Under the pieces are notes generated by a model. That model was not told where the DNA came from. It did no database searches and saw only the letters and a program-made list of their open reading frames with translations. From Flavobacteriaceae bacterium (GTDB taxonomy: Bacteria > Bacteroidota > Bacteroidia > Flavobacteriales > Flavobacteriaceae): a stretch of 15,427 nucleotides of DNA. Location of the stretch: positions 1 to 15,427 of the forward strand of contig JAUWLK010000037.1 in NCBI GenBank assembly GCA_030613745.1. The letters are read 5' to 3'. Every line of letters begins with the position of its first letter. Positions within the stretch are counted from its first letter, which is position 1. This document shows, piece by piece, positions 6,469 through 14,198 of this stretch. A program made the translations under genes and the position numbers.

Positions 6469-8016
6469 TCATCTAGGCTCTAACGAAATACAAGGAATAA
6501 TCATCTCTTCAAGCGAAATACCACCATGTTGATAGGTGTTTTTATAATACTTGACATAGTGGTTATAATTATTAGGATACGCAAAAAATAAATCTTCTTT
6601 GGCAAAAATAAACGAGCTACTCATGTGTAAAGAGGGTAAAAATATATCTCTAGGGTTTTTTACTAAATACACCTCTTTTTCATTATAACTCAAGCTCTTT
6701 CCTGTTTTATAACGTAGGTTAGAGCTTATATTTTTATCACCAATTACTTTTGAAGGTCGTTTGGTATTTATAGTACCATGATCGGTTGTGATAATTAATT
6801 TTAAGCCCATTTGCTGTGCTTTTTGGATAATTTTAAGTAATGGTGAATTTCTAAACCAACTTAATGTTAATGAACGATAAGCTTTATCATCACTTGCCAA
6901 TTCCTTAATCATTTCCATTTCGGTACGAGAGTGAGACAGCATATCAACAAAATTATACACAACAACTGTCAAATCATTATTTTTTGTTTTAGCAAAATTA
7001 TTAGCTAAATCTTTACCCTTACTTAAATTTGTAATTTTATAATATTCGTGTGAAATATTTAAATTCAATCGTTTTATTTGTTCGGTTAAAAATTCATTTT
7101 CATATAGGTTTTTACCACCCTCATCTGTATCATTTCTCCAATATTCTGGATATTTCTTTTCCATATCCAAAGGCATTAAACCTGAAAATATTGCATTTCT
7201 TGCATATTGTGTTGCAGTAGGAAGAATACTAAAAAATGTAGTTTCATCAACTGTTTTATAATATTCGTTTATTGTAAGTTCTAAAACTCGTAATTGATCA
7301 TATCTTAAATTATCAAGAACAACTAAAAGAGTGCCATTTTTTGTATCTAATTGAGGAACGATAATATCTTTAAATAGTGTGTGTGACATTACAGGTTTGT
7401 CTTCACCGTGAAACCACCCTAGGTAATTTTTCTTAATAAATTTATAAAATAATGCATTTGCTTCTTCTTTTTGACTTTCTAAAATCTCAGTCATGCCAAC
7501 ATCTGAAATAGATTCTAATTGAATTTCCCAATGCACAAGTTTTTTGTACAATTCAATCCAATCTTCATAAGTATTTACCATGGCTAAATCCATAGATATT
7601 TTTCTAAACTCTTGTTGGTAGTTTGAAGTAGTTTTTTCAGAAACCAGACGTGAAATGTCTAAATTCTTTTTTAAACTAAGTAAAATTTGATTTGGATTAA
7701 CCGGTTTGATCAAATAATCAGCAATTTTTGAGCCAATCGCTTCTTCCATAATAAATTCTTCCTCACTTTTGGTAATCATAATTACGGGCAAATTAGGATG
7801 GTTTTCTTTAATTTGTGATAAAGTTTCCAAACCTGAAAGACCAGGCATATTCTCATCTAAAAAGACAATGTCAAATAGCTCTTCTTTTACCATTTGTACG
7901 GCATCAGCTCCATTAGTGCAAGGAATAACAGTGTAGTTTTTTTTTTCTAGAAATAAAATATGAGCTTTTAAAAGTTGTATTTCATCATCAACCCATAGAA
8001 TTTTTACCGTACCCAT
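6469..8016 (-). CDS. porX: PorX-like response regulator with PglZ domain (type IX secretion control)
   Basis: This is a 515-residue two-domain protein. Residues 1-120 are a CheY-like receiver: acidic pair Asp10-Asp11, phospho-acceptor Asp54 in FLDENMP, Thr82 and Lys104. A helical linker (about 125-215) leads to a PglZ/alkaline-phosphatase-superfamily domain with likely metal ligands or nucleophile at Asp235 (LVVLDNLRYD), Thr267/Thr269 (PTATQYARNAIFSG), Asp358 and His362 (DMLSH), Asp412-His413 (TTDHGTI) and His497 (QHGGISLEEM). In Porphyromonas and Flavobacterium, PorX partners the sensor PorY and regulates T9SS genes; its PglZ domain was reported as a zinc-dependent phosphodiesterase acting on oligonucleotides. 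No porY, sigP or T9SS structural gene is in this window. It is divergent from the HD gene and followed by the nitrilase. Confidence 0.92.
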   Translation of the reverse strand: MGTVKILWVDDEIQLLKAHILFLEKKNYTVIPCTNGADAVQMVKEELFDIVFLDENMPGLSGLETLSQIKENHPNLPVIMITKSEEEFIMEEAIGSKIADYLIKPVNPNQILLSLKKNLDISRLVSEKTTSNYQQEFRKISMDLAMVNTYEDWIELYKKLVHWEIQLESISDVGMTEILESQKEEANALFYKFIKKNYLGWFHGEDKPVMSHTLFKDIIVPQLDTKNGTLLVVLDNLRYDQLRVLELTINEYYKTVDETTFFSILPTATQYARNAIFSGLMPLDMEKKYPEYWRNDTDEGGKNLYENEFLTEQIKRLNLNISHEYYKITNLSKGKDLANNFAKTKNNDLTVVVYNFVDMLSHSRTEMEMIKELASDDKAYRSLTLSWFRNSPLLKIIQKAQQMGLKLIITTDHGTINTKRPSKVIGDKNISSNLRYKTGKSLSYNEKEVYLVKNPRDIFLPSLHMSSSFIFAKEDLFFAYPNNYNHYVKYYKNTYQHGGISLEEMIIPCISLEPR

Positions 8017-8060
8017 TATAAATGTTTTTAAAAGTGATTATTCAATTTAAACCTTTATTT

Positions 8061-8074
8061 TTGTTATCTAACAA
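8061..8074. promoter_or_regulatory. Palindrome TTGTTA-TC-TAACAA in the porX/HD intergenic region
   Basis: A perfect 6-bp inverted repeat with a 2-bp centre lies in the 115-bp gap between the two divergent genes. Its spacing is too tight for a stable RNA hairpin, so it reads more like a dimeric regulator site than a terminator. A weak plus-strand promoter overlaps it: TTTG at 8060-8063 and, 15 bp on, TATTTTTA (8079-8086), one mismatch from TAnnTTTG. Short AT-rich palindromes arise easily by chance here. Confidence 0.35.
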
Positions 8075-8094
8075 GTGTATTTTTATAGGTATAA

Positions 8095-8145
8095 ATGAAT
8101 TCCGAAAAATACAAAAAACAACCAAATTATTTTGAAAAAAATTGA
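8095..8145 (+). other. ATG-initiated 16-codon frame running one base out of phase into the HD gene
   Basis: ATG at 8095 opens MNSEKYKKQPNYFEKN and stops at TGA 8143-8145. Around the A7 run at 8135-8141, removing one A would join it to the HD gene as ...NYFEKIEIFNDPIYG. The HD gene otherwise has only a TTG start. This may be the true 5' end of that gene, separated by a single-base indel or sequencing error, or plain leader sequence. Confidence 0.45.
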
Positions 8146-9349
8146 AATTTTTAATGATCCAATTTACGGTTTTATCACCATACAAAATACATTAATTTTT
8201 AAAATTATTGAACACCCTTATTTTCAACGATTAAGGCGTATTTCTCAAATGGGATTATCTTACCTTGTTTACCCTGGTGCACACCACACAAGATTTCATC
8301 ATGCAATTGGTTGCTTATTTTTAATGCAAAAAGCAATTGAGACTTTAAGAATGAAAGATGTTATTATTAGCAAAAAGGAAGAAGAAGCCTTGCAAGTTGC
8401 AATTTTACTCCATGATATAGGTCATGGTCCATTTTCACATACACTAGAACATAGTATTGTAGAAAATGTTAATCATGAAGAAATTTCATTGCACTTTATG
8501 GAATTGATAAATATAGAATTTAATGGTAAATTGAATCTGGCAATACAAATCTTTAAAAGAGAATATCATCGGAATTTTATGCACCAACTTATTTCCAGTC
8601 AGTTAGATATGGATAGGTTAGATTATTTAAAACGAGATAGTTTTTATAGTGGAGTTGCCGAAGGAAACATAAATGCTGAGCGAATAATTACAATGCTAAA
8701 TGTTAAAGATGAAAATTTAGTAATAGAAAATAAAGGAATTTATTCAGTTGAGAAATTCATAATTGCCAGAAGGCTAATGTATTGGCAAGTTTATTTACAT
8801 AAAACAAGTTTGGCCGCAGAAAAGGTATTAGTAAAGATTTTGCAAAGGGCTAAAGAACTTACAAAAAAAGGTAAAAAATTACCTTCAAGTGAAGCATTAC
8901 AATATTTTCTAAAATCGGATATAAACAAAAAGAATTTTACACCAGATGTATTAGATTTGTTTTCTAGATTAGATGATTATGATGTGATTTCGGCATTAAA
9001 GAATTGGTGTTATTACAATGATTTTATATTATCAACTTTATGTAAAATGATTATTAATAGAAAATTACCTAAAGTAGAGATGCATAATCAAAAGTTTACT
9101 AAACTTTATTTTGAAAAAATTAAGCAAAATACTGCTAAAAAATTATCAATTAATGATAAAGAACTACATTACTTTGTTTTTAAGGGAGAAGTTAAAAATC
9201 AAGCTTATGATATAGTAAATGAGCAGATAAATATATTACACAAAAATGGAAAAATTACTGATATTGTTGAAGCTTCTGATAATTTAAGCTTACAAGCTCT
9301 TGCAAATTCAGTTACCAAACATTTCATATGTTATCCTAAGTATTTTTAA
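8132..9349 (+). CDS. HD-domain phosphohydrolase (COG1078-like)
   Basis: This is a 405-residue protein from a TTG start; no in-frame ATG lies nearby upstream (see the frame at 8095). The N-terminus reads EIFNDPIYGFITI, then HPYFQRLRRISQMGLSYLVYPGAHHTRFHHAIG, typical of the dNTPase-like HD family. Metal ligands are His57, the His94-Asp95 pair (LLHDIGHGPFSH) and Asp161 in SQLDMDRLDYLKRDSFYSG. The region beyond about 240 is helical and variable. Relatives hydrolyse nucleotides, often dNTPs, in the cytoplasm; the substrate of this subgroup is unknown. It precedes lpxD by 42 bp, and an internal promoter box just before lpxD suggests that the lipid A genes can also be transcribed separately. It is divergent from porX. 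Confidence 0.88.
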   Translation: MKKIEIFNDPIYGFITIQNTLIFKIIEHPYFQRLRRISQMGLSYLVYPGAHHTRFHHAIGCLFLMQKAIETLRMKDVIISKKEEEALQVAILLHDIGHGPFSHTLEHSIVENVNHEEISLHFMELINIEFNGKLNLAIQIFKREYHRNFMHQLISSQLDMDRLDYLKRDSFYSGVAEGNINAERIITMLNVKDENLVIENKGIYSVEKFIIARRLMYWQVYLHKTSLAAEKVLVKILQRAKELTKKGKKLPSSEALQYFLKSDINKKNFTPDVLDLFSRLDDYDVISALKNWCYYNDFILSTLCKMIINRKLPKVEMHNQKFTKLYFEKIKQNTAKKLSINDKELHYFVFKGEVKNQAYDIVNEQINILHKNGKITDIVEASDNLSLQALANSVTKHFICYPKYF

Positions 9350-9378
9350 TATTACAAATCATGGTTATTAATTTTTAG

Positions 9379-9386
9379 TACTTTTG
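9379..9386 (+). promoter_or_regulatory. TAnnTTTG box before lpxD, predicting a leaderless or near-leaderless transcript
   Basis: TACTTTTG is an exact match to the Bacteroidota -7 element TAnnTTTG. Transcription would start four to six bases after it, essentially at the lpxD ATG (9392). No convincing -33 TTTG element is visible at the expected distance. Confidence 0.55.
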
Positions 9387-9391
9387 CACCG

Positions 9392-10435
9392 ATGAAATTT
9401 ACAGCTGCACAAATCTCAGAAATTCTCAACGGAGAAATTGAAGGAAATATAAACGAAGAAGTTTATAAACTTTCAAAGATAGAAGAAGGAGAAAAAGGTT
9501 CTATAACTTTTTTATCGAACCCAAAGTATCAGACCTTTTTATATACAACTGAAGCTTCGATAGCTATTGTAAATAAAGATTTTATTCCTGAAAAAGAAAT
9601 AACAACTACCTTAATAAAAGTTGAAGATGCATATAAGGCCTTTACTAAACTTTTAGAATATTATAATGAAATAAAATTACATAAATCAGGTATTGAAACC
9701 CCACATTTTATTCACGAAAATACAAAATTAGGTACTGACATATATATTGGAGCATTTACCTATATAAGTCAAAATGTTACTATTGGAAATAATGTTAAAA
9801 TTTACCCAAATGTTTTTATAGGAGATAATGTTAAAATTGGAAATGATACTACCATCTTTGCAGGAGCAAAAATTTATTCTGAATCTCAAATTGGAAACAA
9901 TTGTACATTGCATTCAGGTGTAATTATTGGTTGTGATGGTTTTGGATTTTTGCCTAATGAAAAGGGTGAGTACAATAAAGTTCCACAGATTGGAAATGTG
10001 ATTATAGAAGATAATGTAGATATAGGATCTGCAACAACTATTGATAGGGCAACTTTGGGATCAACAATTATTAGAAAAGGAGTAAAACTTGACAATCAAA
10101 TTCAAATTGCTCATAATGTTGAAGTTGGAAATAATACAGTTATTGCAGCACAAGCTGGGGTAGCAGGATCAACAAAAATCGGGAAAAATTGTCAAATTGG
10201 CGGTCAGGTAGGAATTGTAGGTCATATTAGCATAGGTAATAATGTTAGAATTCAAGCACAATCAGGTATTGGTAGATCTTTGAAAGATAATGAAATAGTT
10301 CAAGGCAGTCCAGCTTTACCATACTCAGATTATAATAAATCATATGTACATTTTAAAAATTTATCAAAATTGGTTAATAAAGTAGATGAATTAGAAAAAA
10401 ACATTAATACTAAAGAATCACAGAATGAGTATTAA
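9392..10435 (+). CDS. lpxD: UDP-3-O-acylglucosamine N-acyltransferase
   Basis: This enzyme adds a 3-hydroxyacyl chain from acyl-ACP to the 2-amino group of UDP-3-O-acyl-glucosamine, the third step of lipid A synthesis, as a cytoplasmic trimer. The 347 residues comprise a uridine-binding N-terminal domain (about 1-100, with GSITFLSNPKY at 36-46), a left-handed beta helix of hexapeptide repeats (about 105-310) and a C-terminal helix. The catalytic base is His241 in QIAHNVEVG; His278 in VGIVGHISIG matches the second conserved His of E. coli LpxD (His276). The CDGFGF loop (181-186) and DNVDIGSATTIDRATLG are standard. Its 3' end overlaps the next gene by 11 bp, so translation is probably coupled. 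A second, divergent copy lies downstream of efp. Confidence 0.95.
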   Translation: MKFTAAQISEILNGEIEGNINEEVYKLSKIEEGEKGSITFLSNPKYQTFLYTTEASIAIVNKDFIPEKEITTTLIKVEDAYKAFTKLLEYYNEIKLHKSGIETPHFIHENTKLGTDIYIGAFTYISQNVTIGNNVKIYPNVFIGDNVKIGNDTTIFAGAKIYSESQIGNNCTLHSGVIIGCDGFGFLPNEKGEYNKVPQIGNVIIEDNVDIGSATTIDRATLGSTIIRKGVKLDNQIQIAHNVEVGNNTVIAAQAGVAGSTKIGKNCQIGGQVGIVGHISIGNNVRIQAQSGIGRSLKDNEIVQGSPALPYSDYNKSYVHFKNLSKLVNKVDELEKNINTKESQNEY

Positions 10436-11822
10436 ACAAAAAACTATACAAAAAGAAGTTTCCTTAGAAGGAGTAGGATTGCATACTGGTAAAAAAGTAA
10501 AATTGACTTTTAAACCTGCCCCTGAAAATACAGGCTATACTTTTGTTAGAACAGATTTAGAAGGTAAACCTGCAATTGAAGCACTAGCTTGTAACGTTAC
10601 AGATACACAAAGAGGTACCAATATTGAAAAGAATGGAGTTATAATTAATACTTCAGAACATGTACTAGCTGCAATTGTTGGATGTGATATTGATAACATT
10701 ATTATTGAATTAAATGCCCCAGAACCTCCTATTATGGATGGGTCTTCAAAATATTTTGTTGAAATTTTAGAAAAAGCAGGTATTGTTGATCAAGAACGAG
10801 AAAGAGAAGTTTATGAAATAAAAGAGATTATATCATTTAAAGATGAAGAAACAGGAAGTGAAATAATGATTATGCCTTCTGATAAATATGAAATTACTAC
10901 AATGGTTGATTTTGGCACTAAAATTTTAGGTACCCAAAATGCTACTTTAAACAAAATAAGTGATTTTAAAGAGGAAATTGCAAATGCGAGAACTTTTAGC
11001 TTTTTGCATGAAATAGAAATGCTTTTAGAAAATGATTTAATAAAAGGAGGAGATTTAAATAATGCCATAGTTTATGTTGATAAAAAAATATCAGATAAAA
11101 CTATGAAAAAACTTAGTAAAGCTTTTAATAAAAAATCTGTAAAAGTTAAACCAAATGGCATATTAGATAATCTAACGTTACATTGGGCCAATGAAGCTGC
11201 TCGTCATAAATTACTAGATGTAATTGGTGATTTAGCTTTAATAGGTACAAAAATTAAAGGTAAAGTTATTGCTACTAAACCAGGACATAAAATAAATACC
11301 AATTTTGCCAAAAAATTGATGAAAATTATACAAATTGAGAAGCGAAATAAGGTTCCTCATTATGATTTAAACCTGCCCCCATTGATGGATATCAATAAGA
11401 TTATGAGTATTTTACCTCATCGTCCGCCATTTTTATTAATTGATAGAATTCTTGAATTATCGGATAACCATGTTGTTGGAATGAAAAATGTAACAATGAA
11501 TGAATCATTTTTTGTTGGACATTTTCCTGAAGCTCCTGTTATGCCTGGTGTATTACAGGTTGAAGCTATGGCACAATGTGGAGGGATTTTGGTGTTAAGT
11601 ACCGTACCTGACCCTGAAAACTATTTGACCCTTTTTATGAAAATGAATAATGTTAAATTTAAACAAAAAGTTTTACCGGGTGATACGCTTATTTTTAAAG
11701 CAGAATTAATGGGACCAATCAGAAGAGGTATATGTCATATGCAAGCATATGGATATGCAAATAATAAATTGGTTGTAGAGGCAGAATTAATGGCTCAAAT
11801 TGTGAGGAAACCAGAAGAATAA
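10425..11822 (+). CDS. lpxC/fabZ: Fused LpxC deacetylase / FabZ dehydratase
   Basis: This is a 465-residue bifunctional protein. Residues 1 to about 305 are LpxC, the zinc amidase that removes the acetyl group from UDP-3-O-acyl-GlcNAc, the committed lipid A step. Zinc ligands are His79 (SEHVLAAIVG), His261 and Asp265 (ARHKLLDVIGDLALIG), with His288 (GHKINTNFAKK) as the second active-site His. Residues from about 320 are FabZ, the 3-hydroxyacyl-ACP dehydratase: ILPHRPPFLLIDR, catalytic His366 (VGHFPEAPVMPG) and Glu380 (QVEAMAQCGG). The linker is short, about 305-320. The fusion is established in Bacteroidota and joins the enzymes that draw on the same 3-hydroxyacyl-ACP pool. It begins inside lpxD (11-bp overlap) and lies 32 bp before lpxA. 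E. coli-type FtsH control through the LpxC C-terminus would not apply, because that end is buried in the fusion. Confidence 0.96.
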   Translation: MSIKQKTIQKEVSLEGVGLHTGKKVKLTFKPAPENTGYTFVRTDLEGKPAIEALACNVTDTQRGTNIEKNGVIINTSEHVLAAIVGCDIDNIIIELNAPEPPIMDGSSKYFVEILEKAGIVDQEREREVYEIKEIISFKDEETGSEIMIMPSDKYEITTMVDFGTKILGTQNATLNKISDFKEEIANARTFSFLHEIEMLLENDLIKGGDLNNAIVYVDKKISDKTMKKLSKAFNKKSVKVKPNGILDNLTLHWANEAARHKLLDVIGDLALIGTKIKGKVIATKPGHKINTNFAKKLMKIIQIEKRNKVPHYDLNLPPLMDINKIMSILPHRPPFLLIDRILELSDNHVVGMKNVTMNESFFVGHFPEAPVMPGVLQVEAMAQCGGILVLSTVPDPENYLTLFMKMNNVKFKQKVLPGDTLIFKAELMGPIRRGICHMQAYGYANNKLVVEAELMAQIVRKPEE

Positions 11823-11854
11823 AATAATAAAGAAAAAAAATTATAAATAACATT

Positions 11855-12640
11855 ATGAATCAACCTTTAGCTTATATACATCCTGGTGCTAAAATTGCAA
11901 CAAACGTTGTAATTGAACCATTTTCAACAATTCATAATAATGTAATAATAGGTTCAGGTACTTGGATCGGTTCAAATGTAACAATAATGGAAGGTGCTAG
12001 AATTGGAAAAAATTGTAGAATTTTTCCAGGAGCTGTAATTTCAGGTATTCCTCAAGATTTAAAATTTGATGATGAAGATTCACTTGCCATTATAGGTAAT
12101 AATGTAACTATAAGAGAATGTGCAACAGTAAACAGAGGAACAAAAGCATATGGCAAGACTGAAATAGGTGATAATTGTTTGATAATGGCGACAGCACATA
12201 TTGCCCATGATTGTATAATAAAGAATAATGTTATTATAGTAAATGGAGTTACATTGGGTGGTCATGTTGAAATAGGTGAATACGCTATTATAGGTGGATT
12301 ATCAGGTATACACCAGTTTATACACATTGGTAAACATGTTATGATTTCTGGAGGCTCATTAGTAAGAAAAGACGTACCACCTTATACCAAAGCAGCAAAA
12401 GAACCTTTGTCATATATTGGTATAAATTCTATTGGCTTACGCAGAAGAGGATATAATTCTGAAAAAATTAATGAAATACAAAATATATATAGAATTTTAT
12501 TTCAAAAAAATAATAATACCACACAGGCATCACGAATTTTAGAAGCAGAATTAGATGCTACTCCTGAAAGAGATGAAGTTTTAGAGTTTATAAAAAATTC
12601 ACAACGTGGAATTATGAAAGGTTATACAAGTAATTATTAA
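11855..12640 (+). CDS. lpxA: UDP-N-acetylglucosamine acyltransferase
   Basis: This enzyme transfers a 3-hydroxyacyl chain from ACP to the 3-OH of UDP-GlcNAc, the first lipid A reaction. The 261 residues match E. coli LpxA (262). Hexapeptide repeats fill about 7-185 (IHPGAKIATNVVIEPF, VTIMEGARIGKNCRIFPGAVI), with the marker GIPQDLKF (64-71). The catalytic base is His118 in ATAHIAHDC, with His115 beside it, the arrangement of His122/His125 in E. coli. RECATVNRGT (88-96) and DVPPYTKA (173-180) are typical. The helical C-terminal domain (about 190-261) contains SIGLRRRGYN. The trimer works in the cytoplasm next to LpxC and LpxD. Acyl length preference cannot be read safely. It lies 32 bp after lpxC/fabZ and 17 bp before efp. 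Confidence 0.95.
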   Translation: MNQPLAYIHPGAKIATNVVIEPFSTIHNNVIIGSGTWIGSNVTIMEGARIGKNCRIFPGAVISGIPQDLKFDDEDSLAIIGNNVTIRECATVNRGTKAYGKTEIGDNCLIMATAHIAHDCIIKNNVIIVNGVTLGGHVEIGEYAIIGGLSGIHQFIHIGKHVMISGGSLVRKDVPPYTKAAKEPLSYIGINSIGLRRRGYNSEKINEIQNIYRILFQKNNNTTQASRILEAELDATPERDEVLEFIKNSQRGIMKGYTSNY

Positions 12641-12657
12641 AAAATTGAGAAAATAAA

Positions 12658-13224
12658 ATGGCAAATACTTCAGATATTAAAAAAGGACTTTGTATTGTTT
12701 ATAATAATGATACATTTAAAATTATTGAATTTCAGCATGTCAAACCAGGAAAAGGACCAGCTTTTGTTCGTACAAAAATGAAGAGCCTTACAACAGGAAA
12801 AACGTTAGATAACACTTTTTCGGCTGGACATAAAATTGAAGAAGTAAGGGTAGAAACTCGTAAATACCAATATTTATATCCTGAAGGAGATACTTTTCAC
12901 TTTATGAATACCAACGATTATAATCAAATTACTTTGCAAAAAGAAACTTTAGATGCTCCAGATTTGATGAAAGAAGGTGAAATAGTAACCATAATTATTC
13001 GTACATCTGATGAGTTACCTTTAGCTGTTGAAATGCCTGCGCATGTTGTTTTAGAAGTTACACATACTGAGCCTGGAATTAAAGGTAATACAGCAACAAA
13101 TGCAACAAAACCAGCAATTGTTGAAACTGGTGCAAAAGTGAATGTTCCATTATTTATCAACGAAGGTGATAAAATAAAAATAGAAACAGAAAAAGGTACA
13201 TATCTGGAAAGAGTAAAGGTGTAA
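12658..13224 (+). CDS. efp: Translation elongation factor P
   Basis: EF-P binds ribosomes stalled at consecutive prolines and promotes peptide bond formation. The 188-residue length and three-domain form are normal: a KOW-like domain (about 1-65) and two OB domains (about 66-128 and 129-188). The tip loop reads VKPGKGPAFVR with Lys32 at the position modified in E. coli (Lys34); the presence and kind of modification cannot be judged, since no epmA or epmB is here. The closing block EGDKIKIETEKGTYLERV is the standard EF-P C-terminus. It lies between lpxA (17 bp) and the second lpxD-like gene (4 bp), so it is almost surely in the lipid A operon. Confidence 0.96.
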   Translation: MANTSDIKKGLCIVYNNDTFKIIEFQHVKPGKGPAFVRTKMKSLTTGKTLDNTFSAGHKIEEVRVETRKYQYLYPEGDTFHFMNTNDYNQITLQKETLDAPDLMKEGEIVTIIIRTSDELPLAVEMPAHVVLEVTHTEPGIKGNTATNATKPAIVETGAKVNVPLFINEGDKIKIETEKGTYLERVKV

Positions 13225-13228
13225 TTAA

Positions 13229-14161
13229 ATGAAATTCCCTAGAACTTATACTTTAAAAGAAATTGCTCAAATCACTCAAACTAAACCTATTGGGAATGAT
13301 GAGTTCCCTGTTAAAGGAATAAATGAAATCCATGTAGTTGAATCAGGTGATTTGGTTTTTGTTGATCATCCTAAATATTATGATAAAGCTTTAGAATCAG
13401 CTGCGACAGTAATTCTAATTAATAAAAAAGTAGATTGTCCTGAAGGAAAAGCATTATTGGTTTCTGATGATCCATTTAGAGATTTTAATAAATTATCCAA
13501 TCATTTTAAACCATTTCAGCCAGCAAATCAAAATATTGCAACTTCTGCTAAAATTGGTAAAAATACAATAATTCAACCCAATGTTTTTATAGGAAACAAT
13601 GTGGTTATTGGCAAGGATTGTGTTATTCATGCAAATGTAACAATTTATGATAACTGTATTATTGGTAATCATGTTATAATACATTCAGGAACAATTTTAG
13701 GTGCTGATGCTTTTTATTATAAAAATAGACCAACAGGTTATGATAAATTACTTTCTTGCGGAAGAGTTGTAATAAAAGATAATGTTGATATTGGCGCGGC
13801 ATGTACAATTGACAAAGGAGTAACAGGTGATACTACAATTGGAGAAGGAACAAAAATTGACAATCAAGTACAAATTGCTCATGATACAATTATAGGTGAA
13901 AAATGCTTAATAGCATCACAAGTAGGTATCGCAGGATGTACCATTATTGAAGATGAAGTAATATTATGGGGGCAAGTAGGTATAATAAGTGATGTTACAA
14001 TTGGTAAAAAAGCTGTTATTTTAGCTCAAGCCGGGGTTTCAAAATCTTTAGAAGGAAATAAAGTTTACTTTGGATCTCCAGCAGCTGAAGCACGTGAAAA
14101 ATTCAGAGAACTATCCTTAATGAGATCTCTTCCAAAATTAATTGAAAAATTAAAGAAATAA
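13229..14161 (+). CDS. Second LpxD-like acyltransferase with altered active-site residues
   Basis: This 310-residue protein is clearly built like LpxD: an N-terminal uridine-binding-like domain (about 1-95, with GDLVFVDHPKYYDKAL at 40-55), hexapeptide repeats (about 105-285) and a short C-terminal tail. It keeps the catalytic His (His218 in QIAHDTIIG) and DNVDIGAACTID. It differs at sites that are conserved in LpxD: the GDGFGF loop is ADAFYY (159-164), and the second conserved His is Asp255 (VGIISDVTIG in place of VGIVGHISIG). It is also about 35 residues shorter than the upstream LpxD. It starts 4 bp after efp. It may acylate another sugar nucleotide or act on a different acyl donor; weak LpxD activity or a non-catalytic role are alternatives. 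Database annotation would probably read UDP-3-O-(3-hydroxymyristoyl)glucosamine N-acyltransferase. Confidence 0.85.
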   Translation: MKFPRTYTLKEIAQITQTKPIGNDEFPVKGINEIHVVESGDLVFVDHPKYYDKALESAATVILINKKVDCPEGKALLVSDDPFRDFNKLSNHFKPFQPANQNIATSAKIGKNTIIQPNVFIGNNVVIGKDCVIHANVTIYDNCIIGNHVIIHSGTILGADAFYYKNRPTGYDKLLSCGRVVIKDNVDIGAACTIDKGVTGDTTIGEGTKIDNQVQIAHDTIIGEKCLIASQVGIAGCTIIEDEVILWGQVGIISDVTIGKKAVILAQAGVSKSLEGNKVYFGSPAAEAREKFRELSLMRSLPKLIEKLKK

Positions 14162-14185
14162 CTCCAAAAAATCAATACAATAATT

Positions 14186-14193
14186 TACTTTTG
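14186..14193 (+). promoter_or_regulatory. TAnnTTTG promoter box before sucD
   Basis: TACTTTTG exactly matches the Bacteroidota -7 element and has the same sequence as the box before lpxD. It predicts transcription from about 14197-14199 and a leader of about 50 nt to the sucD ATG. No clear -33 TTTG is present upstream. Confidence 0.55.
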
Positions 14194-14198
14194 TACAG

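Noticed and set aside
9728..10095. Minus-strand frames opposite lpxD
   Set aside because: They mirror the hexapeptide repeat periodicity of lpxD and have no signals of their own; similar shadows occur opposite lpxA and the second lpxD-like gene.
9740..10280. Periodic short repeats in lpxD (and in lpxA and the second lpxD-like gene) as a possible CRISPR or minisatellite
   Set aside because: The period is 18 bp, from hexapeptide codons, within conserved coding sequence; it reflects the left-handed beta helix, not a DNA repeat array.
12658..13224. EF-P placed here to serve polyproline motifs in its neighbours
   Set aside because: Neighbouring proteins have only Pro-Pro pairs (for example LPPL, RPPF, VPPY) and no runs of three, so no special dependence is supported.
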